From NCBI GenBank assembly GCA_018671895.1, contig JABHGV010000070.1, positions 121,627 through 185,626 on the forward strand: DNA of 64,000 bases, written 5' to 3'. Positions within the stretch are counted from its first letter, which is position 1. Each line of letters starts with the position of its first letter. Source of the stretch: Rhodospirillaceae bacterium (GTDB lineage Bacteria > Pseudomonadota > Alphaproteobacteria > Rhodospirillales > JABHCV01). Both the position numbers and the translations under genes were made by a program. Below the pieces are notes generated by a model. That model saw only the letters and a list, made by a program, of their open reading frames with translations, was not told the origin of the DNA and did no database searches. Positions 1 through 8,474 of the stretch are shown piece after piece.

Positions 1-2
1 AA

Positions 3-53
3 CGGGTCGGAGAGCTGGCCAAGGACGCAGACCTGAGCAAGTTTATATTGTAG
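3..53 (+). CDS. hslU: HslU C-terminal end (partial)
   Basis: The third frame from the window start reads ...VGELAKDADLSKFIL and stops with TAG at 51-53. This matches the conserved tail of HslU, the AAA+ ATPase that unfolds substrates for the HslV peptidase; the terminal hydrophobic residues dock into HslV. Only 16 codons are present. The placement beside smr and mltA is usual in alphaproteobacteria, which supports the call. The gene converges on the leftward helix-turn-helix gene. Confidence 0.85.
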   Translation, partial: RVGELAKDADLSKFIL

Positions 54-97
54 ATCTGACTTCCAGAATCTTCGCCGCCGAAGGCGCGCCAACTAAT
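54..97. repeat. Half-copy of a dispersed inverted-repeat element
   Basis: Read on the minus strand this is a GC-rich hairpin (CGCC-TTC-GGCG) followed by TTCTGGAAGTCAGA. It matches the left arm of the full element at 34454-34588 almost base for base. It begins directly after the hslU stop and overlaps the last codons of the convergent helix-turn-helix gene. It may work as a transcription end or mRNA-stabilising hairpin; that role is inferred. Confidence 0.6.
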
Positions 98-473
98 GCG
101 TCGGTCCCTTCGGGGGCTGCGCGCGAGCCTTGATTTCATCGAGCACCCACTCGATGGTTTCATCGTCCAGATCGCTGATACGTTCAGCCAGCAGGTTGGC
201 CAGCTCCGTCGCCTTCGCCCCCAGCCCCGATGTATCGACCGTAATCTTTGGGTGTGAGCGCAGTGCCAGATGCCGCAGCTCCTCGGCCTCATCCCAATCG
301 AGTGCAAAATAATCACAGACTTGCCGGATCAAACCGGGCCCTGGCTGGCTGCGGTGGCCGTGTTCCAGTGCCGATAAATAGGCGCCTGATACGCCCAGCT
401 CCTCGGCCATGGTTTTTTGCATAATGTCGCGTTCAGCGCGCAACTGGCGGATTTTTTCACCGAACGGGGTCAT
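93..473 (-). CDS. XRE-family helix-turn-helix protein
   Basis: A 126-residue protein with an N-terminal Cro/C1-type helix-turn-helix (about residues 5-65; note GVSGAYLSALEHGHRS, the recognition-helix region). A C-terminal helical tail of about 60 residues (AERISDLDDETIEWVLDEIK) could dimerise. Members bind operator DNA. Its start overlaps the smr stop by 4 nt, so the two are translationally coupled and it is the last gene of the leftward lutABC-smr run. No target is visible. It might regulate this operon, but nothing in the sequence proves that. Confidence 0.8.
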   Translation of the reverse strand: MTPFGEKIRQLRAERDIMQKTMAEELGVSGAYLSALEHGHRSQPGPGLIRQVCDYFALDWDEAEELRHLALRSHPKITVDTSGLGAKATELANLLAERISDLDDETIEWVLDEIKARAQPPKGPTH

Positions 474-1069
474 CGTTTCCTCTTTAACAGCACATACAGT
501 GCGCCTTCGCCACCATCCTTGGGCGTCGCATAGGAAAAAGCAAGAACCAGCGGGCGCAAGGGCGCCTGGTTAAGCCAGCGCGGCACCTGTTCGCGCAACA
601 CGCCGACGGAACCATCGCCGCGTCCACCTTTGCCGGTAATCACCAGAACACAACGACGTCCGGCGTGGGACGAGGCGTCGATAAAGGCATTCAGCGCCCG
701 GTGCGCCTGATCCTGGGTCATGCCGTGCAGATCCATGCGTGCCTCGATCGGACGTTTTCCGTCCTTCAGCCTTTTGGCGCTGCTTTTATCGAGCCCCGGA
801 TGGTTGCCATGGCTTAGGTCCGGCACAGCCGTTTGTCGCTGTTTTGGCGCGGCGGCGGTATTGTTATGAGCGCGTGCTGGTTTTTTCTTTTTCGGTACCG
901 CTGGCTCGGGGCTCGCTGGCGGCTGCCCGGCATCGACTTCCGTCACCAGATTTTTGTGTTCAGCATTCAGCGGCGTGACGCCCGAAGCGACATGATCCCA
1001 CAAAGCGCCCTCGTCTACGGGAACGGTTTTGTTGCTGTTTTTGAGGGGCTTGCCGGGCTTTTTTGTCAT
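470..1069 (-). CDS. Smr domain protein
   Basis: A 199-residue protein. The C-terminal half is a Smr domain, with the MDLHGMTQDQA motif near residue 110 and a VLVITGKGG loop, as in the small MutS-related nuclease domain found at the end of MutS2. The first 100 residues are Pro/Lys/Ala-rich and probably disordered (KKKKPARAHNN). Stand-alone Smr proteins are linked to nicking or cleavage of branched DNA or of RNA on stalled ribosomes; the substrate here is unknown. It overlaps lutC by 1 nt and the helix-turn-helix gene by 4 nt. Confidence 0.85.
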   Translation of the reverse strand: MTKKPGKPLKNSNKTVPVDEGALWDHVASGVTPLNAEHKNLVTEVDAGQPPASPEPAVPKKKKPARAHNNTAAAPKQRQTAVPDLSHGNHPGLDKSSAKRLKDGKRPIEARMDLHGMTQDQAHRALNAFIDASSHAGRRCVLVITGKGGRGDGSVGVLREQVPRWLNQAPLRPLVLAFSYATPKDGGEGALYVLLKRKR

Positions 1070-1740
1070 TAAGAATCAGCTAGCAAGATGATGTGCAGGC
1101 GGCGCGGTCCGTGTGCCCCCATCAACAGGGTCTGTTCGATGTCGGCCGACCGGGACGGGCCGGTAATCCAGTTCACCGTTCGCGGCATAACGCCGCTGCC
1201 CATGGTCTGGCGCAGCGCTGCCCAGGCATCCTCGTAGGTTCCGACAATCGATACTTCCGGCAGTAAAACGATGTTTGTATCGGGCAGAAAGTTCAAGGTT
1301 GTCGGGCTTTCCGACCCTGCACATAGAACGAGCGTTCCAGTTTCTGCGATACCTGCGAACGCAGCCGTCAACGCCACGGTATCCGTGCCATCAGACGGTC
1401 CTTCCGTAACCTCAAGGATCGTTTGTTCCGCAAGGCACTCTTTCAATAAGGGGTGTCCGGCGGCGCGCACGGCCTGTTCTTCGTCGATGCTTTTCAGGTA
1501 CGCAGTGACGGCCCCGGCCAGCTCTTTTGGGGCCTTAATCCGCTCAATGGTCGCACTGGCTCGTTCCGCTTCTTCAATAAATATCGCTATCCGGTCTGCA
1601 TCCGCGCCGGAAACCCGCGCCGGAACCGTATTGATGGCGTGTGCCCGAAGCCGCTCGTCGACCGCCGAGGGTATCTCAATATCCTTTTTATTCAAGGCAC
1701 TGCGAACGTTTGCCAAGATTTCACTTCGGGCCGCTTTCAT
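1069..1740 (-). CDS. lutC: LutC-type lactate utilisation protein (LUD domain)
   Basis: About 223 residues from ATG at 1740, which overlaps the lutB stop as ATGA and is preferred over the longer reading from 1758. It is a LUD (DUF162/YkgG) domain protein; the C-terminal TGPSRSADIEQTLLMGAHGP is the family signature. In Bacillus, LutA, LutB and LutC together oxidise L-lactate to pyruvate with electrons passed through Fe-S centres. Being encoded directly behind lutA and lutB supports the same role here. The exact substrate, lactate or another 2-hydroxyacid, cannot be told from sequence. Confidence 0.88.
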   Translation of the reverse strand: MKAARSEILANVRSALNKKDIEIPSAVDERLRAHAINTVPARVSGADADRIAIFIEEAERASATIERIKAPKELAGAVTAYLKSIDEEQAVRAAGHPLLKECLAEQTILEVTEGPSDGTDTVALTAAFAGIAETGTLVLCAGSESPTTLNFLPDTNIVLLPEVSIVGTYEDAWAALRQTMGSGVMPRTVNWITGPSRSADIEQTLLMGAHGPRRLHIILLADS

Positions 1741-3116
1741 CGCTTGCCCCGCTTCCATTGGTCAACGAACGATCCGCCCTCGGGCCTTGGTAGAATCGGA
1801 AAGCGTCGGCCTCCACCGCCACACAATTTCAGAACACTTGTTCCAATTGCCATCAAGGGGCGGTACAGGGCCGGTCTTTTGGCAAGGAACGCCCAGGCGG
1901 CCAAACCAAGGCGGGTTTTGGTGTCTTCGCCGCCCGTCTCGAACCAACGCCTGCGCCATTGCCTGAGCAATCGGGGCAGGGGAATGCGCATCGGACACAC
2001 ATCCTGACACCGTCCGCACAGGCTGGATGCCGACGGCAAATGATGGGTCTCGCCAAGCCCCAACAGGGCCGGGGCCAGAACCGCACCCATCGGGCCGGAA
2101 TAGACCCATCCATAGGCATGGCCTCCGATGGCCTTGTAGACAGGGCAATGGTTCAGGCACGCGGCGCATTTGATACAGCGCAACATGTCTTCAAATTCAC
2201 CGCCCAGCAGAGACGAGCGGCCATTATCCAGAATGACGACGTGATAGTTTTCCGGTCCGTCTAGGTCGTCCGCACGCTTCGGGCCGGTCGAATAGGTGGT
2301 ATAGACGGTGATGTCCTGGCCGGTCGCCGAACGCGCCAGAATTCGCAGGATGGTCGCAGCGTCCTCCAATGTCGGGACGACCTTTTCGATGCTGGCAATC
2401 ACGATATGAGTTTTCGGCAGGGTCTGAGTTAAATCGCCATTACCTTCGTTGGTGACAATCACCGAGGTGCCGGTTTCGGCAATCAGCATATTGGCCCCGG
2501 TGATGCCGACATCTGCCGCCAGGAATTTCTTGCGCAAAATAGCGCGGGCTTCTTCCAGCAAGGTGCGGGGTTCGCTTAAGTCTCTGTCTGCATCAAGCTC
2601 GTCATGGCTTTCCTTAAAAGTATCGGCGACCTGGGCACCGGACAAATGAATGGCCGGGGCGATGATGTGGCTCGGTGGCTCGTCGCGCAGTTGAATGATG
2701 TATTCACCCAAATCCGTCTCGATGGGCTCGACGCCATTATCCGCAAGGAACTCGTTGATGCCGATTTCTTCCGACACCATCGACTTGCCCTTGGTGACCG
2801 TCTTCGCGCCGGCATCGCGGCAGATGCCCAGAATAATCTCGCGCGCATCGTCGCCATCGCGTGCCCAATGCACATGGGCACCTGAGACCTTGGCGTTTTC
2901 CTCATATCGTTCCAGATACGAATCAAGATTTTCCAGCGTGTGGCGTTTGATGGCGATGGCGTCATCGCGCAGTTGCTCGAATTCCGGTAGCCGGGAAATC
3001 GTCTCCAGCCGCTTGACAGGAAAGCCTTGCGATAGTCGTCCGAGCGCCGCTTGCAATTTATCATCGGCAAGGCCGCGCGCTGCATTGTCGACAAAATTGC
3101 GGGTCGTCGAGCGCAT
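1737..3116 (-). CDS. lutB: LutB-type iron-sulfur lactate oxidation protein
   Basis: A 459-residue protein with an N-terminal LUD domain (about 70-300) followed by a twin 4Fe-4S ferredoxin region. The two cysteine clusters are visible as CIKCAACLNHCP and CGRCQDVCP. A short C-terminal tail (WKRGKR) follows. It is the electron-transferring core subunit of the LutABC L-lactate oxidation complex. It overlaps lutA by 1 nt and lutC by 4 nt, so the three are coupled. A full set of cluster ligands is present and nothing looks broken. Confidence 0.93.
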   Translation of the reverse strand: MRSTTRNFVDNAARGLADDKLQAALGRLSQGFPVKRLETISRLPEFEQLRDDAIAIKRHTLENLDSYLERYEENAKVSGAHVHWARDGDDAREIILGICRDAGAKTVTKGKSMVSEEIGINEFLADNGVEPIETDLGEYIIQLRDEPPSHIIAPAIHLSGAQVADTFKESHDELDADRDLSEPRTLLEEARAILRKKFLAADVGITGANMLIAETGTSVIVTNEGNGDLTQTLPKTHIVIASIEKVVPTLEDAATILRILARSATGQDITVYTTYSTGPKRADDLDGPENYHVVILDNGRSSLLGGEFEDMLRCIKCAACLNHCPVYKAIGGHAYGWVYSGPMGAVLAPALLGLGETHHLPSASSLCGRCQDVCPMRIPLPRLLRQWRRRWFETGGEDTKTRLGLAAWAFLAKRPALYRPLMAIGTSVLKLCGGGGRRFPILPRPEGGSFVDQWKRGKR

Positions 3117-3910
3117 CAGTCTTTGTCGCCTTCTTCACCAATGGCCGGGGTCTCGGGTGCTGTCCCGGCCAGCACTTCCGCCAGATGGCGCGTTTTGATG
3201 GCAGACCCGCGCGCCCGCAAGCGCCCGGACATATTCATCAGGCATCCAAGGTCGCCGCCAAGCAACGTCTCGGCCCCGGTCGCTTCGATGGCGTCGGACT
3301 TGGCGTCGACAATGCGCCCGGAAACCTCTGGGTACTTGACCGAAAACAGGCCGCCGAAGCCACAACACGACTGGGCCTCCCCGGATTCTCGAAGCTCCAG
3401 CCCCTTGACTGCCGCCATCAAGGCACGTGGCTGTTCCCGGATGCCCATTTCGCGCAAGCCCGAACATGAATCGTGATAGGTGGCTGTCGCCTCGAATTCG
3501 GCCTCGAATTCCGTTACGCCCATAATATCGGTCAGGAATGACAACAGTTCGTGGGTTTTATTGGACAGGCTCTGGCAACGCGCCGTCATCGTCGCATCGC
3601 CCTCGAACAGGGCCGGATAGTGGTGCCTGATCATCGCCGCACAAGACCCCGACGGCGCGACCACATAATCAAAACCTTCGAATGCAGCGATGACATTGAC
3701 CGCGAGGTTGCGGGCATCGGTATTGTCGCCGCTGTTGTAAGCGGGCTGACCACAACAGGTCTGGGCTTCTGGTACATGCAACGTGCATCCGGCACGTTCC
3801 AGCAATCGTGCCGCAGCAAAGCCGACCGACGGCCGCATCAAGTCAACAAGACAGGTTGCAAACAGCCCAACATCAATGGGATTTTTTAGAGCCGTATTCA
3901 TGGCCCCCAT
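3116..3910 (-). CDS. lutA: LutA-type (Fe-S)-binding protein
   Basis: About 264 residues carrying two cysteine-rich CCG domains: AQTCCGQPAYNSGD near residue 50 and QSCCGFGGLFSVKYPE near 180. Both are the signature of heterodisulfide-reductase/GlpC-like subunits. As LutA it takes part in L-lactate oxidation with LutB and LutC, in the cytosol or at the inner membrane. An internal ATG at 3901 (MNTALKNP) is also a possible start. It lies 9 nt after mltA and may be transcribed with it. No lactate permease or lutR-type regulator is adjacent. Confidence 0.9.
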   Translation of the reverse strand: MGAMNTALKNPIDVGLFATCLVDLMRPSVGFAAARLLERAGCTLHVPEAQTCCGQPAYNSGDNTDARNLAVNVIAAFEGFDYVVAPSGSCAAMIRHHYPALFEGDATMTARCQSLSNKTHELLSFLTDIMGVTEFEAEFEATATYHDSCSGLREMGIREQPRALMAAVKGLELRESGEAQSCCGFGGLFSVKYPEVSGRIVDAKSDAIEATGAETLLGGDLGCLMNMSGRLRARGSAIKTRHLAEVLAGTAPETPAIGEEGDKD

Positions 3911-3919
3911 AGTGAAGGC

Positions 3920-5161
3920 CTATGAGCGTGGCAGCAACAGGAAATAACGCCCGGACTGTTTCATCAGCCCGGCCCGTGTCGCAGCCTCATCACCGAAACC
4001 CCAGAACAGGTCACCGCGCACCGGTCCGGTAATGGCGCTGCCGGTATCCTGTGCAACGACCAGACGCTGTAATCTGAGCGACGGGTCAAGTGGGTCCGTG
4101 GTATCCAGCCAGATCGGCAACCCCAGCGGCAGGTAACGACGATCAACGGCAAGGCTGCGCCCGGCCGTCAACGACACGCCCTGGGCCCCGACCGGCCCGG
4201 CATCAGCAGGCAGCGACTTCAACGCGCCGCCGACAACCCGGAAGAAAATAAACGACAGGTTCGATGCCATCAGTTCGCGTGCACGGCCCGGGTTGTCGAC
4301 CATCCAGGCACGGATCGATTGCATCGATACGCGCTCCAGGGTCATCTCACCCATATCGACAAGCGCGCGCCCGATGGAGCGATAGGCATGGCCGTTGCGC
4401 CCGGCGAACCCGACACGCACCAACGAGCCATCATCCATGCGCACCCGACCCGACCCCTGCACATGCAGGAAAAAGGCGTCTACCGGATCGTCCACCCACA
4501 GCAGTTCCAACGCACGGCCCGACAGCGAACCGCCTTCGATGCGGCGCCTGTCATCGAACGGCAAGAAGCGTCCGGCGACGACTTTGCCCGACAGCTTGCG
4601 ACCCTTAAGATCATCGCTGAATGCACCCAGATCGGCTTCGATCAATTCTGGCGGTCGTTCGTATAGGGGCGTTCCATAGGTTTTATTTTTCAGCCACGAG
4701 CCCTTCAACTCAATCTCGAAATAGCCTGTGAACAGGCCTTCCGGGCGACCGTCGGCTGTTGCCAGCCAGGGCTGGAAACGGGATTCGAAAAAGGCGCGGG
4801 TCAATGCTTCGTTGTTAGCCGGAACCGTCCGGGCAGCGGCGCAAATGGGCAACATGTCGGCGACACGAATGGCCAGCGCCCCGGTGCCGAGTATTCTTTC
4901 GGGCGGTGCTTTTGCGAATTTTTCACAAGACCGGAGCAACGGCTTCAGTGCCTCGGTATGTTGGTCGCCGCGCCAGCCGGGCAATTTTGCAAAGGTGGTT
5001 TTTGTCAGGTGCAGTTGTTGGGGGCCACGTGATGCGGGCTCTGCCACGGGTGCCTGTTTAACAACGACACTTGCGGTTTGGGGCGGGATCTGGAACTCGC
5101 CGCAACCGGCAAGCAATCCCAGCGTCACAAACAAGGCCGGAAATCGCATCCCCCAATCCAT
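3920..5161 (-). CDS. mltA: Membrane-bound lytic murein transglycosylase A
   Basis: Starting at ATG 5161 gives about 413 residues, with a short signal sequence ending in the lipobox LLAGC, so it should be a periplasm-facing lipoprotein. MltA domain motifs are present: FTGYFEIELKGS, DAFFLHVQGSGRV and, near the C-terminus, AQDTGSAITGPVRGDLFWG, which contains the catalytic aspartate region and 3D fold. It cleaves peptidoglycan to 1,6-anhydromuropeptides. The longer reading to 5203 would overlap the Tim44-like gene and spoil the signal peptide. Tim44-like then mltA is the usual alphaproteobacterial order. Confidence 0.92.
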   Translation of the reverse strand: MDWGMRFPALFVTLGLLAGCGEFQIPPQTASVVVKQAPVAEPASRGPQQLHLTKTTFAKLPGWRGDQHTEALKPLLRSCEKFAKAPPERILGTGALAIRVADMLPICAAARTVPANNEALTRAFFESRFQPWLATADGRPEGLFTGYFEIELKGSWLKNKTYGTPLYERPPELIEADLGAFSDDLKGRKLSGKVVAGRFLPFDDRRRIEGGSLSGRALELLWVDDPVDAFFLHVQGSGRVRMDDGSLVRVGFAGRNGHAYRSIGRALVDMGEMTLERVSMQSIRAWMVDNPGRARELMASNLSFIFFRVVGGALKSLPADAGPVGAQGVSLTAGRSLAVDRRYLPLGLPIWLDTTDPLDPSLRLQRLVVAQDTGSAITGPVRGDLFWGFGDEAATRAGLMKQSGRYFLLLPRS

Positions 5162-5169
5162 CCCCGTTG

Positions 5170-5865
5170 CTAGTCCTGACTGCGGGTCGCGACCAGTGCC
5201 CAATTCGGGTCGCCTGATCGGGTGTCGCGCGCAAAGGTCCAGTAATCGGTAACGTCGATAATCCGGTTGGGGTCGCCATCGACGACCTCGCCTTCGGCGT
5301 TCGATAAGGCATGCACCTGATCGCTGATGAACTTGACCGTCACGTTGGCGACTGTGCCTTCCAGATAGGCTTCGACGACCTCTGCCTTGCGGATGCCAAC
5401 CAGGGTTTCTTCCATGGTTTGCGAAGCGGCTTCGCGTTCCCGTATGGAATGCTCGAAGTTGGCGTAGACCTCGGGGCTAAGCAGTGGCTTCAGCGCCTTG
5501 GAATCACCCGACGCGTAGGAACCCAAAATCAGCTCAAACGCGATCCGCGCACCGGAAGCAAATTCTTCCGTATCAAACCCACCGCTGGCAGCGGCGATAC
5601 CGGCAATTCCTGCTTCCAGCGGTGTTGCTGGTTCAGCCGGCTCTGTGTCTTCATCTGCCGTCGCGTCGGGCAGTTGGACAACGTTATTGTTATCGGTTGC
5701 GCCATTATCATCAGCCTGTTTTTTGTCGGCCTTGCGATTGAATACGTCGGTAAAGCCGCCTTCGTGTCCGTCGCGGCGACCGAGCGCGTTGCGCAGTCTG
5801 AGAATCAGAAAAATCGCGATCATCGCGAATAAAATGATGTCGAAAAATTGGAAGCCCTGGCTCAT
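5170..5865 (-). CDS. Tim44/TimA-family membrane-anchored protein
   Basis: About 231 residues from ATG 5865. A single N-terminal membrane helix (FFDIILFAMIAIFLILRL) is followed by a low-complexity acidic/Ala-rich linker and a C-terminal Tim44-like domain (about 95-231; ISDQVHALSNAEGEVVDG, DVTDYWTFARD). Mitochondrial Tim44 tethers Hsp70 to the import channel; bacterial relatives are inner-membrane proteins of poorly known role. It is transcribed away from fxsA and secB and precedes mltA. The link with the adjacent export chaperone gene secB is suggestive only. Confidence 0.85.
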   Translation of the reverse strand: MSQGFQFFDIILFAMIAIFLILRLRNALGRRDGHEGGFTDVFNRKADKKQADDNGATDNNNVVQLPDATADEDTEPAEPATPLEAGIAGIAAASGGFDTEEFASGARIAFELILGSYASGDSKALKPLLSPEVYANFEHSIREREAASQTMEETLVGIRKAEVVEAYLEGTVANVTVKFISDQVHALSNAEGEVVDGDPNRIIDVTDYWTFARDTRSGDPNWALVATRSQD

Positions 5866-6081
5866 CTTGATTTTTATACCGGTAGAATATGGGGCGGTTC
5901 GGCTGGACCGCACAATGCCCCTAGGTTATTACATGCAGGCACGTTAGCGGTTAGCGTGCCCGGGGTCCACCGGCCATACGCAACCTTCACCTGTTTCTTA
6001 TAAGCCTTAGATAGGGCCAAACGGTGGCGGCGGCAAGGTATTCGGTGACCACGCGAATGAAACATTTCAAGCGGGACAACA

Positions 6082-6558
6082 ATGGCCGGACTTATTCTTC
6101 TCGCCATGATCGCCATGCCGATCATCGAAATCGCCGTATTTATCGAGGCCGGCGAGGCCATCGGCCTGTGGTCGACGATCGGAATCGTCATCCTGACGGC
6201 CTTTGTCGGAACAGCGCTGCTGCGCCATCAGGGTCTGGCGACGCTGGCCCGCGTGCGCGACAGCATGGATGCCGGACGCCTGCCGGTGGAAGAACTGTTC
6301 GATGGGTTGTGTCTGCTGATCGCCGGTGCCTTGTTGTTAACACCCGGGTTTGTCACCGACGGCTTTGGCCTGTTATTGTTCGCTCCGCCATTTCGTGCCT
6401 TGCTAAGAACCGCCATGGCGCGACACATGACCGTCAGAACACATGCCCAAGGACCCAGGTCGACAACTACCATCATCGAAGGCGAATATAACGACATCAC
6501 CCCGAACGACACGCAAGAGCCCAACGACGGGGATAAGCCACAGGACAGAATCACGTAA
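6082..6558 (+). CDS. fxsA: FxsA-family membrane protein
   Basis: A 158-residue protein with four predicted hydrophobic stretches in the first 115 residues (LILLAMIAMPIIEIAVFI; TIGIVILTAFVGTALL; LLIAGALLLTPGFVTDGFG; LLLFAPPFRALL). The LLIAGALLLTPGFVTD segment is the family hallmark. E. coli FxsA is an inner-membrane protein named for relieving phage exclusion by the F plasmid; its normal role is unclear. The C-terminal 45 residues are hydrophilic and probably disordered. It is 46 nt upstream of secB on the same strand. Confidence 0.9.
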   Translation: MAGLILLAMIAMPIIEIAVFIEAGEAIGLWSTIGIVILTAFVGTALLRHQGLATLARVRDSMDAGRLPVEELFDGLCLLIAGALLLTPGFVTDGFGLLLFAPPFRALLRTAMARHMTVRTHAQGPRSTTTIIEGEYNDITPNDTQEPNDGDKPQDRIT

Positions 6559-6604
6559 TTTTTTAACCGTTTTTTCCAGATTTCAATTGGAGGCACTTTT
6601 CAAG

Positions 6605-7120
6605 ATGAGCGACGACAACACAACCGACACCCCACCGGAAGCCAGCACCGAAGCAAGCGCCCCGCAGCAGCCGATTTCTATCAACGCCCAGTACATCAAG
6701 GATCTGTCGTTCGAGGCACCGGAAACACCCGGCATCTTTTCCATCATGCAGTCCAATGCACCGGACGTTACCATCAACATTGATGTTAACGCCCACCCTG
6801 TTCAGGACAGCACCTTTGAGGTACAGCTGCATACCAAGGCCGAATGCAAGGTCGGTGATAAGACCGCCTTTATCTGCGAGCTGGTTTATGGCGGCCTGTT
6901 TACGCTGAACGTTGAAGAAGAGCACGTTCAGCCGATGCTGCTCATCGAGTGCCCGCGTCTGCTGTTCCCGTTCGCACGTAACGTCATGGCCGATGCCACC
7001 CGCGACGGCGGCTTCCCGCCGCTGATGCTGGCCCCGGTCGATTTTGTTTCCATGTATCAACAACAAGCCGCCGCGGCGGCGGCGGCTAAAGCAGAAGGCG
7101 AAAAAGATACCGTTAACTAG
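6605..7120 (+). CDS. secB: Protein-export chaperone SecB
   Basis: A 171-residue protein starting at ATG 6605 behind GGAGGCA. SecB keeps preproteins unfolded in the cytosol and delivers them to SecA. Family segments are seen: QYIKDLSFEAPE, VAD-type strand ECKVGDKTAFICELVYGGLF and LLFPFARNVMADATRDGGFPPLML. The N-terminal 20 residues are Thr/Pro/Ala-rich and the tail ends in an alanine run, common in alphaproteobacterial SecB. It converges on dnaQ, 5 nt away. The longer frame from 6443 only reads through the fxsA 3' end and is not used. Confidence 0.96.
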   Translation: MSDDNTTDTPPEASTEASAPQQPISINAQYIKDLSFEAPETPGIFSIMQSNAPDVTINIDVNAHPVQDSTFEVQLHTKAECKVGDKTAFICELVYGGLFTLNVEEEHVQPMLLIECPRLLFPFARNVMADATRDGGFPPLMLAPVDFVSMYQQQAAAAAAAKAEGEKDTVN

Positions 7121-7125
7121 CGGCG

Positions 7126-7818
7126 TCAGGTTTGTTCCTGCCAGATCGGGTTATTCAGGCGGCCAAGAAATTTTTCATGCGCCGCGTTTTCATCTGCACT
7201 TGCGGCGTGGGGGCGCGGCGGGCGCGCACTGCTGGTGTTATCCGCTGTTTCCGTCTCTGTCGACTGAGCGCCAGAGCGTAATTCTGACGCCAGTTCCAGG
7301 TCCGGCTGACGACCGCCGATGAGTTCCAGATAGACCTCGGCCAGCAATTCTGAATCAAGCAGGGCGCCGTGCTTTGTGCGCTCTGAATTATCGATCTGGA
7401 AACGTCGGCAAAGGGCATCCAGGCTGGCCTGGGCACCGGGAAATTTCTTACGCGCCATGGCCACTGTATCCGTCGCCTGTTCCATCGGCAGGGCGGGGCG
7501 GTCCATACGTGCCAGCTCGGCATTGATGAACCCCATATCGAACTGGGCGTTGTGAATGACCAGTGTGTCGGTGCCAACAAATTCAAGAAAGTCATCGGCG
7601 ATATCGGCAAACACCGGGTGTTCGCTCAAGAATTCTTCGGACAGCCCGTGAACGGCGAATGCTCCATCGGGCATATCGCGTTCGGGATTGACGTATTGAT
7701 GATAGACCCTGCCGGTGGCCAGATGATTGACCAGTTCGACACAGCCGATTTCGACAATGCGATCACCGCCAAGGGGATTAAGGCCGGTGGTTTCCGTATC
7801 CAGGACAATCTCGCGCAT
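7126..7818 (-). CDS. dnaQ: DNA polymerase III epsilon subunit
   Basis: A 230-residue protein from ATG 7818 ([12 protein letters not shown]). It is the 3'-5' proofreading exonuclease of the replicative polymerase. DEDDh motifs are present: [10 protein letters not shown] (Exo I), [13 protein letters not shown] (Exo II) and [14 protein letters not shown] (Exo III). The final 55 residues form a Thr/Ala-rich linker and a short conserved end ([10 protein letters not shown]) that would bind the polymerase alpha subunit. It lies 2 nt after coaE, in one operon with coaE and aroE. Confidence 0.95.
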   Translation of the reverse strand: MREIVLDTETTGLNPLGGDRIVEIGCVELVNHLATGRVYHQYVNPERDMPDGAFAVHGLSEEFLSEHPVFADIADDFLEFVGTDTLVIHNAQFDMGFINAELARMDRPALPMEQATDTVAMARKKFPGAQASLDALCRRFQIDNSERTKHGALLDSELLAEVYLELIGGRQPDLELASELRSGAQSTETETADNTSSARPPRPHAASADENAAHEKFLGRLNNPIWQEQT

Positions 7819-7820
7819 TC

Positions 7821-8471
7821 TTAATTCCGGCTTTCTTGATAAAATTTTCTGGCGCTGGCGTTCGGCGGCCAGTGATGGCCGCGCCACGACGATGTTACTT
7901 TGACGATGCTTTTGGCCTGACGCAAGCCGTCCGATTTGCCGCGCCCGGTATTAATGATGAAATCGGCGCGCATCCGTTTTTCCGCGTCAGGCATCTGTTC
8001 TTCCATAATCGCCTGAAAGCGTTCTTCGGTCATGCCGGGACGCGACATGACTCGCGGCTTTTGCACAAACGGCGGCGCGGTGACGACGACAACCGCATCG
8101 CATAACTTGTCGGCTTCAGCCTCCAGCAGCAGCGGCACATCGAGCACCACAACCGGAACACCATGACGGGCGGCATTGCCGAGGAAGCGACGTTCGGCCT
8201 GCCAGACCAGTGGGTGCAGAATGGATTCCAGCCGTCTTAACGCTTCGGCATCGCCGAACACCTGTTTACCCAGGGCGACGCGATTGATTGTTCCTTTGCG
8301 TGCGACATCCGGGAATGTTTCCTCAATCGCCTTAACCGCTCGACCGCCTTTCGCCATCAGTTTATGGACCTCGGCATCGGCGTCATAGACCGGCAGCCCG
8401 AGTGAGCGGAAATATCTGGATACCGTCGTCTTGCCCATGCCGATACTGCCGGTCAGGCCGAGGATAACCAT
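7821..8471 (-). CDS. coaE: Dephospho-CoA kinase
   Basis: A 216-residue protein with an N-terminal P-loop ([17 protein letters not shown]) and the DADAEVHKL substrate motif near residue 34. It phosphorylates the 3'-hydroxyl of dephospho-CoA, the last step of coenzyme A synthesis. It is 3 nt downstream of aroE and 2 nt upstream of dnaQ, the standard ori-proximal order in alphaproteobacteria. The tail ([14 protein letters not shown]) is slightly extended compared with the shortest members. Confidence 0.95.
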   Translation of the reverse strand: MVILGLTGSIGMGKTTVSRYFRSLGLPVYDADAEVHKLMAKGGRAVKAIEETFPDVARKGTINRVALGKQVFGDAEALRRLESILHPLVWQAERRFLGNAARHGVPVVVLDVPLLLEAEADKLCDAVVVVTAPPFVQKPRVMSRPGMTEERFQAIMEEQMPDAEKRMRADFIINTGRGKSDGLRQAKSIVKVTSSWRGHHWPPNASARKFYQESRN

Positions 8472-8474
8472 CGG

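Noticed and set aside
1271..2007. Rightward frames of 231 and 184 residues opposite lutC and lutB
   Set aside because: Opposite strand of coupled lut genes; no motif, no ribosome site.
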